From NCBI GenBank assembly GCA_021778935.1, contig JAJYBQ010000066.1:1-9993 (forward strand): a stretch of 9,993 nucleotides of DNA, in the 5' to 3' direction. The notes below the pieces were generated by a model that did not search any database, was not told the origin of the DNA, and worked only from the letters and a program-made list of their open reading frames with translations. A program made the position numbers and the translations under genes. Positions within the stretch are counted from its first letter, which is position 1, and each line of letters begins with the position of its first letter. Origin of the DNA: Pseudomonadota bacterium. Lineage in GTDB: Bacteria; Pseudomonadota; Gammaproteobacteria; Burkholderiales; Burkholderiaceae. Shown here one piece after another: positions 1-7,731 of the stretch.

Positions 1-1229
1 GTATGCCCACAGGCGTCGCAACCGTCGGCGTGCAGGCCGACGCCGGTCGGGGCCGGCCGCTTGCAGTGCGGGCAGAGCTTGCGCACCAGCCGCTGGGCCA
101 GAACACCGAGCAGCGATGAGGCCAGCAGGAACGGTTCAATCCCCATGTCGATCAGCCGGGTCACCGCACTGGCGGCATCGTTGGTGTGCAGCGTTGCCAG
201 CACGAGGTGGCCGGTGAGGGAAGCCTGGACGGCGATCTGCGCGGTTTCGAGATCGCGGATTTCCCCGATCATGATGACATCGGGGTCTTGCCGCAGGATC
301 GCCCGGAGGGCACGTCCGAACCCCATGTCGATCTTGGCGTTGACCTGGGTCTGGCCAATGCCCTGGAGGTCATACTCAATCGGATCCTCGACCGTCATGA
401 TGTTGGTGGTCGTATGGTCGAGGCGCCGGATTGCGGCGTAGAGTGTCGTCGTCTTGCCCGAACCGGTCGGGCCGGTCACCAGCACGATGCCGTGCGGTTG
501 GTGTACCAGATTGTCGAATATGGCGAGTGTCTGCGCTCCCATACCGAGATTCGTCAGATCGAGCCGTGACAGATCCTTTTCCAATAGGCGCAGCACCACG
601 CGCTCGCCGTGGCCGGTGGGCAGCGTCGATACCCGCACGTCCAGCGCCCGCCCGCCCACCCGCAGCGAGATTCGGCCATCCTGCGGAACGCGTTTTTCCG
701 CGATATCGAGCGCGGCCATGATCTTGATCCGGGAGACGAGCGCGGCGTGCAGTCCGCGCTTTGGACGGACGATGTCGCGCAGGGTTCCGTCGATCCGGAA
801 GCGCACCAGCGAGAACTGTTCGAACGCTTCGATGTGGATGTCCGACGCGCCGTCGCGCGCGGCGTGCGTGAGCAGCGCGTTGATCATCCGGATGATCGGT
901 GCGTCGTCCTCCGTTTCGAGCAGGTCTTCGACATCGGGCGCGTCCTGCATCATCCGCGCGATGTCGATCTCGCCTTCGATGTCGCCGACGACCTGTTGGG
1001 CGGAATCTTCCGATCGCGAGTAGGTTTGCGCGATGGCCTGGTTCAGCGCTTCCGCCTCCATCCAGGAGACGCGGATATGTCCCGGGAATGCCCGTTGCAC
1101 CTCATGCAGGGCTTCCGGATCGGTGGCATCGCCGACCCATACTTCCGCCTCCCGCTCGCTGTTCGGCTTGAGCAGGATGGAGTGGTCGCGGGCGTAGGCG
1201 TAGGGGACGTATTGCTGTGCGCTGGCCAT
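1..1229 (-). CDS. gspE: GspE, type II secretion ATPase (partial, C-terminus beyond window)
   Basis: Cytoplasmic hexameric ATPase that powers pseudopilus assembly; in this family it docks on the cytoplasmic domain of GspL. About 409 residues are visible from the ATG at 1229; GspE proteins are usually near 480-500, so some 80-90 residues are missing off the left edge. An in-frame TAG (the gspD stop) lies 9 bp upstream, so this is the only plausible ATG. Motifs read directly: the N-terminal region (1-110), [10 protein letters not shown] at 143-152, Walker A GPTGSGKT at 253-260, the Asp box near EDPIEYD (281-287), Walker B region [14 protein letters not shown] at 313-326, His box TLHTNDA at 346-352, then the start of a tetracysteine zinc element with Cys386, 389, 404 and 407. 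No obvious Shine-Dalgarno is seen; the 6 bp gap to gspD suggests translational coupling. gspF probably follows outside the window (inference). Confidence 0.97.
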   Translation of the reverse strand, partial: MASAQQYVPYAYARDHSILLKPNSEREAEVWVGDATDPEALHEVQRAFPGHIRVSWMEAEALNQAIAQTYSRSEDSAQQVVGDIEGEIDIARMMQDAPDVEDLLETEDDAPIIRMINALLTHAARDGASDIHIEAFEQFSLVRFRIDGTLRDIVRPKRGLHAALVSRIKIMAALDIAEKRVPQDGRISLRVGGRALDVRVSTLPTGHGERVVLRLLEKDLSRLDLTNLGMGAQTLAIFDNLVHQPHGIVLVTGPTGSGKTTTLYAAIRRLDHTTTNIMTVEDPIEYDLQGIGQTQVNAKIDMGFGRALRAILRQDPDVIMIGEIRDLETAQIAVQASLTGHLVLATLHTNDAASAVTRLIDMGIEPFLLASSLLGVLAQRLVRKLCPHCKRPAPTGVGLHADGCDACGH

Positions 1230-1235
1230 GGCACG

Positions 1236-3542
1236 CTATTTCGCATTGGGCAGAAAGGCGGCTCCCGGGATCTTCGAGGCCCATCCCGAGGGGACCGGCA
1301 GCGCAGGTCCGCCCGGTGCTCCTGGCGATCCCGGCGGCGGCAGCGGATCCACGGCCAGGGTGGGGATCACGGCACTGTGCGGTGGCGCGCTGTGCGCGAT
1401 TTCGCCGCGGATGTAGTCGTAGCGGTCCAGTGCCACTGCGGAGCTCGCGGCATCGGTGCGCAGCACGGTCGGACGCAGGAACACCAAGGTCTGGGTCTTG
1501 ATCCGCTCTCGCGAGTCGTAGCGGAACAGCGCCCCCAGGTAGGGGATGTCGCCGAGAACCGGCACTTTGTAGAGGTTCTCCGTAGCCTGGTCCTGAATCA
1601 TCCCGCTGATGACGACGAAACTGCCGCTGTCGACGACGACGCTGGTTTCGAAGCTGCTCTTGTTCAGGGTCGGGTTGCCGCTCGCGGCCGTTGCCGCAAC
1701 GACCGAAGAATCCTCGATGTAGATCGACATCCGCACGCGCCCGCCCGACGACACCTGCGGCTTCACCCGCAGCTGCAGGCCGACATCCTGGCGTTCATAG
1801 GTGTTGAATGGGAGCACGCCCGCGCCGGCCGTCGTGGTCCCCACGCCGGTGCTGGCGTAGGAACCGGTGAGCAACCCGATGTTTTGCCCGACGAGGAACT
1901 TGCCTTCCTCATTGTCGAGCGTCAGGATGTTCGGACGGGAGAGGATGTTGGCGTTGGCGATGGTTTCCAGGGCACTGGCGAGCGCGCCCATGTTGGTCAC
2001 TTGCCCCACGCCCGGGATGTTCACCGTTCCCCGGACAATGCCGAGGTTCAGGCCCTGGCCCAGCGAAGTCAGGTTCTGTGCGCCCGCGACGATGTTCTGC
2101 CCGATGCCGCCGAAGTTCGTGCCGCCGATGACCGACGTCGAGGAGGAGTTCAGTCCGCTCAGGGACTGCCACTGGATTCCGAATTGTGCTGCGGTGTCGC
2201 CGCTCAGTTGCACCACCAGCGATTCGATCAGCACTTGGGCCGGCCGTTCGTCAAGCCGGTCGATGATCGCACGAATGTTGCGATACAGTGCTTCCGGCGC
2301 GGACACGATCAGCGAGTTGGTCGCCGGGTCAGCCTGGATCAGGCCGGCAAGCGCACTGTGCGGCCCCCCGGCGCCGCTGCCGCTGCTGCCGCCACCCCCA
2401 CTGCCGCTTGCCCCGGTGCCGCCGGAGGGTGCGCTGCCGGACGACGAGCCCGTCAGAGAATTCGACCCAAGCGAAGAGGTGCCCATGCTGCTGCCGCTCC
2501 CGTTGCCCGAAAAGGATCCGCCGGGAGACAGTCCGGTGCCGGCGCTGGGTTTCTGTAGGAACGTCGGATCCGAGGAAAGGATCGCGCGTAGCAGGGGCGC
2601 AAGCTTTACTGCCTGGGCATTGCGCAGGTACACGACGTGAATGTTCCCCGGCGTCGCGTCAGGCATGTCGAAGCCGGCGACGAGCGCCCTGATTTGTTGC
2701 AGCCGCGCGGGGCTGGCGGTTCGCACGATCAGGCTGTTGGTGCGCGGGTCGGCTTTCACGAGCACATGCTGCCCGGGGTCGGCGGCAGGGCCGTTGTGCG
2801 ACGCGGCGTTGAGGACCTTGTCGAGCAGCACCGCGAGGTCACTGGCGATGGCGTGTTGCAGGGGCAGCACGGTGATCTCGGCGCTCGCCGGCGTGTCGAT
2901 CGCTTCGATGATCTGCGCCAGGCGCCGCAGGTTGGCGGCGTAGTCGGTGATGACCAGGGAGTTGTCCCCCGGGTACGCGGTGATCGTGTTGTTGGGCGCG
3001 ATGATCGGCCGCAGCACGGGAACGAGATTGCTCGCCGATGCATATTGCAGCCGGAACACCTGGGTCACGACCTGATCGCCGGCCGGCGCGGCGGCGGCCG
3101 GTACCACCACCCGGCTACCTTGCAGCTTCGCATCGGCTTCCAGCACGACCCGCGCGATTCCGCCCGGTTCGGGCGATTCGACCAACGTGAAACCCTGCAT
3201 CCGCAGCGCGGAGAGCAGTTCGTCGTAGGCCTGCTTGCGGGTCACGGGGTGCTCGGTGACGAGAGTCAGCGTTCCCTTGACCCGCGGATCGATGATGAAC
3301 GTGCGTCCGGTAAACTGCCCGATCGCACGGATCACCGCCCCGATGTCCGCGTTCACGAAATCGAGCGTGACGCGAGCGGCCTCACCGCCTTTGCCGGCAT
3401 GGGGCTGCGCCGCATCGCTGGGCACATTCACCGGAGGAGATTCCGCTGGCGGGGCGGCGAGCGCGAGCGGGGGCAACGCCCCCGCGATCAGGCAGATCGC
3501 CGCGCACAGCGTTCGTGGCGCGTTCGTAGTCATCATTGTCAT
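1236..3542 (-). CDS. gspD: GspD, type II secretion outer-membrane secretin
   Basis: Forms the multimeric outer-membrane channel of the T2SS; 768 residues. A Sec signal peptide is visible (hydrophobic stretch about 11-29, likely cut after ALA near 29). Domains in order: N0 (about 57-125, VTLDFVNADI...), N1 (162-216), N2 (223-292), N3 (302-440), the secretin core (about 440-695) and a Pro/Gly-rich tail (697-768). The secretin hallmark VPVLGDIPYLGALF sits at 660-673, and SRPNILTLDNEEGKF at 535-549 is also typical. N3 is split by a Ser/Gly-rich insert at 332-396. The start chosen is the ATG at 3542, whose ATGA overlaps the gspN stop; ATGs at 3536 and 3533 are alternatives. The frame stays open upstream to 4082, but that part is a shadow of gspN with no secretin or signal-peptide character. 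No clear Shine-Dalgarno is seen, so coupling to gspN translation is likely. Confidence 0.97.
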   Translation of the reverse strand: MTMMTTNAPRTLCAAICLIAGALPPLALAAPPAESPPVNVPSDAAQPHAGKGGEAARVTLDFVNADIGAVIRAIGQFTGRTFIIDPRVKGTLTLVTEHPVTRKQAYDELLSALRMQGFTLVESPEPGGIARVVLEADAKLQGSRVVVPAAAAPAGDQVVTQVFRLQYASASNLVPVLRPIIAPNNTITAYPGDNSLVITDYAANLRRLAQIIEAIDTPASAEITVLPLQHAIASDLAVLLDKVLNAASHNGPAADPGQHVLVKADPRTNSLIVRTASPARLQQIRALVAGFDMPDATPGNIHVVYLRNAQAVKLAPLLRAILSSDPTFLQKPSAGTGLSPGGSFSGNGSGSSMGTSSLGSNSLTGSSSGSAPSGGTGASGSGGGGSSGSGAGGPHSALAGLIQADPATNSLIVSAPEALYRNIRAIIDRLDERPAQVLIESLVVQLSGDTAAQFGIQWQSLSGLNSSSTSVIGGTNFGGIGQNIVAGAQNLTSLGQGLNLGIVRGTVNIPGVGQVTNMGALASALETIANANILSRPNILTLDNEEGKFLVGQNIGLLTGSYASTGVGTTTAGAGVLPFNTYERQDVGLQLRVKPQVSSGGRVRMSIYIEDSSVVAATAASGNPTLNKSSFETSVVVDSGSFVVISGMIQDQATENLYKVPVLGDIPYLGALFRYDSRERIKTQTLVFLRPTVLRTDAASSAVALDRYDYIRGEIAHSAPPHSAVIPTLAVDPLPPPGSPGAPGGPALPVPSGWASKIPGAAFLPNAK

Positions 3543-4327
3543 ATTGCAAGATCCAGGATGGCGCCGTCGCCGTCGCGGCGGCCCAGCAGGGAAACCAGGC
3601 CCGAGAGCTGCGCAGCCACCGTCGCGTTGGTGCCCGGCCGTATGCGTGCGGCCCCTCGAAAATGCAGATGTCCGCCGGCCGTGATTGTGCCACCGCCGCT
3701 CAGCAGCAGGGGGCCGGCGAGGGTTACCAAGCGCACCGGTGCGCCAGGGTACAGCCCATCGATCTGCAGGCGGTAGCGGCCGAACGGACGTACCGGTGTC
3801 AGGGTGCTCGATGCGCCATCCCAGGTGAGTCGGGTCTGTCCGCGCAGTTCTGCGGCAATGGCGCCGGATCGCCAGCGGACGGTATCCCAGTCGAGATCCA
3901 GGGTGCCTCCGGGGCGAATGGTGTTCCACGGCGCACCGATCCCGGTCAGCACCGAGGCGGGCAGTCGGATGTGGTCGGCGTCGATCGCCCCACCGAGTGC
4001 GTTGACCCGCACCGCAAGCGGCATGGCGAACAGGGACCGGTCGCGGAAAGTGATGTGCAGCGTGCCGGTCAGCAGGGCCCACGGATCGAGCCGCCAGAAC
4101 ACCGCGCCCGGAAGGCTCGTCCGAACCGAGGCCTCACCATCACCCGTTCCCAGGATGACCGATGCGCTGCCGTTCCAGGCGGTGCCGCGCGGTTGCCCGA
4201 GGGTGACCATCCCGCGGCTGGCGGCCTGCACGCCGGCTGCGATCCAGCTGGCGGGGGCCATCACCAAGACTACCGTGGTTGCGCCCGCGATCGCCGCCGC
4301 CGCGATCGCCGCGGTGCGCGTTGCCAT
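3539..4327 (-). CDS. gspN: GspN, type II secretion accessory protein
   Basis: A 262-residue protein matching the GspN family, an accessory T2SS component present in some systems and absent in others; its exact role is poorly defined. It has one N-terminal membrane anchor (about 8-33, Ala/Val rich) followed by a periplasmic, beta-strand-rich body. Family-like features are the GQPRGTAWNGSA stretch at 44-55 (a G-x-x-W-x-G signature seen soon after the anchor) and LLGRRDGDGA near the C-terminus (247-256). The start at 4327 is the first in-frame ATG after the gspM stop, 34 bp downstream of it; the gap contains an 11-base C tract on the coding strand and no convincing Shine-Dalgarno. The stop overlaps the gspD start as ATGA. 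Assignment rests on the motifs plus its position between gspM and gspD. Confidence 0.9.
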   Translation of the reverse strand: MATRTAAIAAAAIAGATTVVLVMAPASWIAAGVQAASRGMVTLGQPRGTAWNGSASVILGTGDGEASVRTSLPGAVFWRLDPWALLTGTLHITFRDRSLFAMPLAVRVNALGGAIDADHIRLPASVLTGIGAPWNTIRPGGTLDLDWDTVRWRSGAIAAELRGQTRLTWDGASSTLTPVRPFGRYRLQIDGLYPGAPVRLVTLAGPLLLSGGGTITAGGHLHFRGAARIRPGTNATVAAQLSGLVSLLGRRDGDGAILDLAI

Positions 4328-4338
4328 GCCGGTGCGTC

Positions 4339-4349
4339 GGGGGGGGGGG
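4339..4349 (-). repeat. 11-base C tract (coding strand) between gspM and gspN
   Basis: An uninterrupted run of eleven G on the plus strand (C on the coding strand) lies in the 34 bp gap between the gspM stop (4362) and the gspN ATG (4327), ending 11 nt before that ATG. Length changes by slippage would alter the spacing in the gap but no reading frame. Homopolymers of this length are also a common source of sequencing or assembly error. Confidence 0.85.
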
Positions 4350-4361
4350 ATATCCGCACGA

Positions 4362-4880
4362 TCACGGCTGCGGCAGTCGCAGCGTGCAGTCGACGTCGGC
4401 GTCCCCGGGCGTGGCCAAGGCCTTTGCGGTCACGGCGACCGTTCGCACCTTCAGCGCGCTCTGCGCGCGGGCGAGCCAGATCGTCCAGTTTGCATACGGT
4501 ACATCGTGGAACTGGAACTGCAGCAGGTTGGCTCCAGTCTGCGCGCGACGCACCGGCCGCAGTCCCGCCGCAGCCAGGGATTGGTCCAGCGCGGCGCGGG
4601 CATCGGCGGCGGCGGGAATGGCGGCTGCCGGCAGTTCGCGCAAATGGCGGGCCTGGGCGACCAGGGCATCGACTTGCGCGGCGCGGGTCTGCAATTGCGG
4701 CAATTCCCGCCGCAGACGGCGGAGTCCGTCCATCGCGGGCTGGACGAACACAAGATACCCGGCGATCAAGGTGAGGCCGATTCCTCCCGCCGCCAGGGTG
4801 CGGCGTTCGCCGGCGTTGCGTTCGGCCCAGAATCGTGCGGCGGCTTGCCCGCTGGCGCCCATGGCGCGCCAGGCGCTCAT
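4362..4880 (-). CDS. gspM: GspM, type II secretion inner-membrane platform protein
   Basis: A 172-residue bitopic inner-membrane protein that, in this family, pairs with GspL in the T2SS assembly platform. A short cytoplasmic N-terminus (1-28) precedes a single membrane segment (about 29-47, Gly/Leu/Ile rich). Then comes a charged helical stretch with coiled-coil character (52-83, rich in Leu, Arg, Gln and Glu) and a small C-terminal domain ending in an alternating hydrophobic strand pattern (VRTVAVTAKAL at 145-155), consistent with the circularly permuted ferredoxin-like fold of GspM. The ATG at 4880 overlaps the gspL TGA as ATGA. The same frame is open further upstream to 5465 inside gspL, but that part is a shadow. 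Sequence conservation in GspM is low, so size, topology and gene order carry much of the call. Confidence 0.92.
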   Translation of the reverse strand: MSAWRAMGASGQAAARFWAERNAGERRTLAAGGIGLTLIAGYLVFVQPAMDGLRRLRRELPQLQTRAAQVDALVAQARHLRELPAAAIPAAADARAALDQSLAAAGLRPVRRAQTGANLLQFQFHDVPYANWTIWLARAQSALKVRTVAVTAKALATPGDADVDCTLRLPQP

Positions 4881-6148
4881 GCGCCACTCCCGGAAAGCGT
4901 TCCGCGCGGCGCAATCCGGAGGGTGTCGCCGGACTCGAAGCGCAGCGCCAGGCCTTGGGCGCCGGCGCGCGCCTCCAGTGCGTTGCGCAGCGTCGCACTC
5001 AGGGCGCCGGCGCGGAAGTGGACGGTATAGGCGTGGTGGGAGTACGCAATCGACGACACGATGCCCACCGGCGCCTCGGCCAGCAATTGCGCCGCCTGGG
5101 CGTCGAGCGCCGGAAAGTCGTCCGGAGACGGGATCCCGGCGCGGGCGCTCAGGCTCGTAACGTCGCGGCGGGCCTGCAGGACTTCGTCGATCACGGTCGT
5201 TTCCTGCGGGAAGCCATCCCGGAATGCATGGCGGATCGATTGGCGCAGGTCCCGCACCTGGGCGTCGAGTTTGAGCCATGTCGCGTTGAGGCCGATGATG
5301 GCGATGACCGCGCAGCCTGCCGCCCAGGCGGCCGGTGCCTGCCACGCGCCGCCGCGTAGCAACCGGTCCGCCCAGCGGCCGGCGATGCCGCCACCGACCG
5401 CATACGAACCTTGCAGCAGGTTCACGGCTTCCGCCGGGTTCTGTGCGTCGACACCGATGCCGCACGCCTCGATCGCAATGCCGAGTTCCGGCGCGCGTGC
5501 GCGCAGGGTATCAGGAACCGCACCGTAGGCGCGCAGGCGCGTGAATGGTCGGCGCCGTTGCAACAGCGCGAGCGTCGGTGCGCCGGTTTCGTCGAGGGCC
5601 AACGAGATGCCCTGGTCCCGGTCCGTGCGCAAGGTGCCGTGCAGGTCGCGCTGCGCGTCCCCGGGCGGGACACGCAGCGCCACGGCATCGTCCGCTGGCG
5701 GAGGAATCGTATAGATCGTGCTGTAGGCCGCGCGAACAGCAATCTGTGCTTGCGCGAACGCTTCCAGTGCCCGGGCGAGCGTCGCGCGATCGATGGCGCA
5801 CACGGAAAGGGCGGTGTCCGAGAGCTGGAATGCGAAATGCAGATCGGTGGGATCGGCGAGCAGGCGGTCCTCCAGCAGGTTCGGCAGCGCCTGACGCAAC
5901 TTGGCTTCCGCCAGTTTGGGCGCGGGAATCGTTGCCGCGAACACGTCACGGCTGTCGAACACCAGGTCGACGCGCCGGGATTTCGGCAGGTTCGCGATCG
6001 CGCCGCGTTCCCCCCGCGCCGAGCCATCGTCGCCGACTGCGAGCCACGAAACGGTGGTCGCCGGACCAAGGGTGCCGCGGGCACCCCCGGGCCAATCGCG
6101 GCGGGCGGGAAGAAAGACGTAGAGGCGTTGAGTCAGTTTCGTTGCCAT
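4877..6148 (-). CDS. gspL: GspL, type II secretion inner-membrane platform protein
   Basis: A 423-residue bitopic protein that couples the GspE ATPase (cytoplasmic side) to GspM (periplasmic side). Residues 1-255 form the cytoplasmic actin-like region; features shared with other GspL proteins are the segment KLAEAKLRQALPNLLED at 78-94 and NLLQGSYA at 243-250, just before the membrane. A single membrane segment lies at about 271-292, followed by a linker with a Phe-Pro pair (313-314) and a C-terminal periplasmic domain (about 355-423) whose strand-helix-strand pattern fits the ferredoxin-like fold. The ATG at 6148 lies 16 bp inside the end of gspK; the stop overlaps the gspM start. These overlaps indicate tight translational coupling through K-L-M. 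No internal lesion is seen. Confidence 0.96.
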   Translation of the reverse strand: MATKLTQRLYVFLPARRDWPGGARGTLGPATTVSWLAVGDDGSARGERGAIANLPKSRRVDLVFDSRDVFAATIPAPKLAEAKLRQALPNLLEDRLLADPTDLHFAFQLSDTALSVCAIDRATLARALEAFAQAQIAVRAAYSTIYTIPPPADDAVALRVPPGDAQRDLHGTLRTDRDQGISLALDETGAPTLALLQRRRPFTRLRAYGAVPDTLRARAPELGIAIEACGIGVDAQNPAEAVNLLQGSYAVGGGIAGRWADRLLRGGAWQAPAAWAAGCAVIAIIGLNATWLKLDAQVRDLRQSIRHAFRDGFPQETTVIDEVLQARRDVTSLSARAGIPSPDDFPALDAQAAQLLAEAPVGIVSSIAYSHHAYTVHFRAGALSATLRNALEARAGAQGLALRFESGDTLRIAPRGTLSGSGA

Positions 6149-7077
6149 AGGACGTTTATCGGTCCTTGCAGGGGAGGGCGGGCTACCAGGGCATCCAGGC
6201 TGGCTACGGCACGCCCCAGCCGTACCGTGCCGTGAACGATAAAGTATTGCGTGTTCGTCGAGACCCCCGCTCCGGAAAACGGCCCGCCGCGACCGTGCAG
6301 GCGGTTCAGCAGGTCCGCCACGCTGATGAAATACGCCTGGTCGCGTTCCGCGGCGATGGCGTTGGCATCGCCGATGTTGAGGCCGGGAATCATGGCCGCC
6401 ATCATCTCGGGCGGAGCGGTGTTGAAGTTTACCGGGGTTCCCCCCTGGTCGAGCATGATGACGAACGGCGCGAGCGCCCGCGCTGCGGCGGGCGAGATGC
6501 CGGGAATGCCTTGGAGGTCGCCCGGGAATACCGGCGGCAGCGGGCGGTTTGCCGCCAGTGACGCGTTGCCGCTCGCAGCGCCGGGGACGGCAACCGGGGC
6601 GGTGCCGGCGTAGGCGGCGGCAACGTAGCGCGCGATCAAGGCCGCCGTGTCGCCGGGTGCGCCGAGCAGCGCCGCAAGCTTCGCCAGGACGGCAAGTTGC
6701 GTGGGATCGATTGCGCCGCTTGCCTGGACGAGGTTGCGCAGATTGAACCGCGCCTGTGCGTCCTCGATACGGCCGGCGATGGTGGCTTGCGCCGCCAGCG
6801 TCGAGGTTTCACCCAATTGGTCGAGGCGGGTCGGCGCGAGCGGCTGTGCCCACGGATCGCTCAAGGCATCGTAGGTCGGGTGTGTCTGTTGGCGCAGGAT
6901 CGCCGCGGCCCAATCGAGCGCGCCCAGCAGCAGAAAACGGCTTTGTGCGGCAAGCTGCTGGTTCTCGATCGTCCGGATCAGCACGAACTGACGCCAGAAC
7001 AGGCCGGTCACGATCATGGTCGCCAGCGCCATCACGAACAGTGCGAGGAGCAGGGCGGCACCGCGTTGCCGCATCAT
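6133..7077 (-). CDS. gspK: GspK, minor pseudopilin (large tip subunit)
   Basis: A 314-residue minor pseudopilin, the largest of the family, which in characterised systems caps the pseudopilus tip together with GspI and GspJ. The N-terminus MMRQRG followed by AALLLALFV gives a short basic leader with a prepilin-peptidase site after Gly6 and a hydrophobic helix (about 7-27). As is known for GspK, position +5 of the mature protein is not Glu (here Leu). Family motifs: DAQARFNLRNL at 106-116, the alpha-domain region GIPGISPAAA at 190-199, FNTAPPEMMAAMIPGL at 218-233, and the terminal QYFIVHGTVRLG at 277-288. The ATG at 7077 overlaps the gspJ TGA as ATGA (a second ATG follows directly at 7074). 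The C-terminal end overlaps gspL by 16 bp. Confidence 0.96.
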   Translation of the reverse strand: MMRQRGAALLLALFVMALATMIVTGLFWRQFVLIRTIENQQLAAQSRFLLLGALDWAAAILRQQTHPTYDALSDPWAQPLAPTRLDQLGETSTLAAQATIAGRIEDAQARFNLRNLVQASGAIDPTQLAVLAKLAALLGAPGDTAALIARYVAAAYAGTAPVAVPGAASGNASLAANRPLPPVFPGDLQGIPGISPAAARALAPFVIMLDQGGTPVNFNTAPPEMMAAMIPGLNIGDANAIAAERDQAYFISVADLLNRLHGRGGPFSGAGVSTNTQYFIVHGTVRLGRAVASLDALVARPPLQGPINVLWQRN

Positions 7078-7667
7078 TGCGCACCGACCAGGAAGGCGCG
7101 GCGCAGGACGGTGCCATCTCGGCGGCGAAGCCGCACTTCGATGCCCGGCGCGACGGCCGTCGCGGCATCGACCGGTGCCACCCAGCCCGCATCGGCTTTC
7201 CATGCCCGGACCTCCATCGCGTCGATGCCGGGAAGAAGGGTTACGGCAGTCCAGTTGCTTGCGTCCACGGCGACGGTTACCGCCATGTTGCGTTGTGCGG
7301 GGCCGGAGTCCCGCTCCAGCCGGCCGTTGCGCACACGATAGACCAGCGGCTGCAGCACCGATGCCCCGGAACCGTCGGGCGAGGGAGCCAGCCGGACGAT
7401 TTCCAGCGCCGGCTCGCCGTTGATCGAGAGCGCGCGGACCGGCTGGGCCGGCAATTCGAAGAGCGCGGCATTGACGGGAACCTGCGCGAGATCCGTTTCC
7501 ATCTGCCCGAACGTCGCGACCACGGCGCGCGCGTCGTCGACTTCCGGCTCGATCCGGGCGCGGGTGGCGAGCAGCGTGGAGAGGCCCTGCCAGGCGATGA
7601 CCGCGACCACCGCGAGAATGGCGATCGCCACCAGGAGTTCGAGCAGCGTGAAGCCGCGGAGACCCAT
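7074..7667 (-). CDS. gspJ: GspJ, minor pseudopilin
   Basis: A minor pseudopilin of 197 residues when started at the ATG at 7667, giving the compact leader MGLRG followed by FTLLELLVAIAILAVVAVIAW: cleavage after Gly5, Glu at mature position 5, then the hydrophobic helix. GspJ-like features downstream are AWQGLS at 25-30, FGQMETDLAQV at 53-63 and VYRVRNGRLERD at 109-120. An in-frame ATG at 7718, 13 bp after the gspI stop and with AGGGA about 10 nt upstream, would add 17 residues (MATPPPSPR...) encoded through a C-rich homopolymer tract. I prefer 7667 because short basic leaders are typical of this family, but the choice is not firm. The stop overlaps gspK as ATGA. The protein acts at the periplasmic pseudopilus tip with GspI, GspK and GspH after processing by an unlinked prepilin peptidase. 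Confidence 0.93.
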   Translation of the reverse strand: MGLRGFTLLELLVAIAILAVVAVIAWQGLSTLLATRARIEPEVDDARAVVATFGQMETDLAQVPVNAALFELPAQPVRALSINGEPALEIVRLAPSPDGSGASVLQPLVYRVRNGRLERDSGPAQRNMAVTVAVDASNWTAVTLLPGIDAMEVRAWKADAGWVAPVDAATAVAPGIEVRLRRRDGTVLRRAFLVGAQ

Positions 7668-7693
7668 GGCGTCCGGGCCGCGGTGGCATGCCC

Positions 7694-7709
7694 GGGGGGA
7701 GGGGGGGGG
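7694..7709 (-). repeat. C-rich homopolymer tract (C9-T-C6 on coding strand) upstream of gspJ
   Basis: On the coding strand nine C, one T and six C occur in a row. The tract lies between the gspI stop (7732) and the preferred gspJ start (7667). It is in frame with gspJ and inside the longer gspJ reading if the ATG at 7718 is used. In that case slippage would shift translation from 7718 out of frame; the ATG at 7667 would be unaffected. Confidence 0.85.
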
Positions 7710-7731
7710 CGTGGCCATTTGCCGAAATTCC

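Noticed and set aside
609..2558. A 649-codon plus-strand open frame opposite gspE and gspD.
   Set aside because: It is Arg/His/Asp/Gly rich with no recognisable domain and lies fully antisense to well-supported genes; long antisense frames are expected in DNA this GC-rich.
3543..4082. A 180-codon N-terminal extension of the gspD frame.
   Set aside because: It lies within gspN in another frame, is Arg/His/Pro rich, and precedes a clear signal peptide that begins at 3542.
4881..5465. Upstream extension of the gspM frame.
   Set aside because: It is a shadow of gspL; the real GspM begins at the ATGA overlap with a normal N-terminus and membrane segment.
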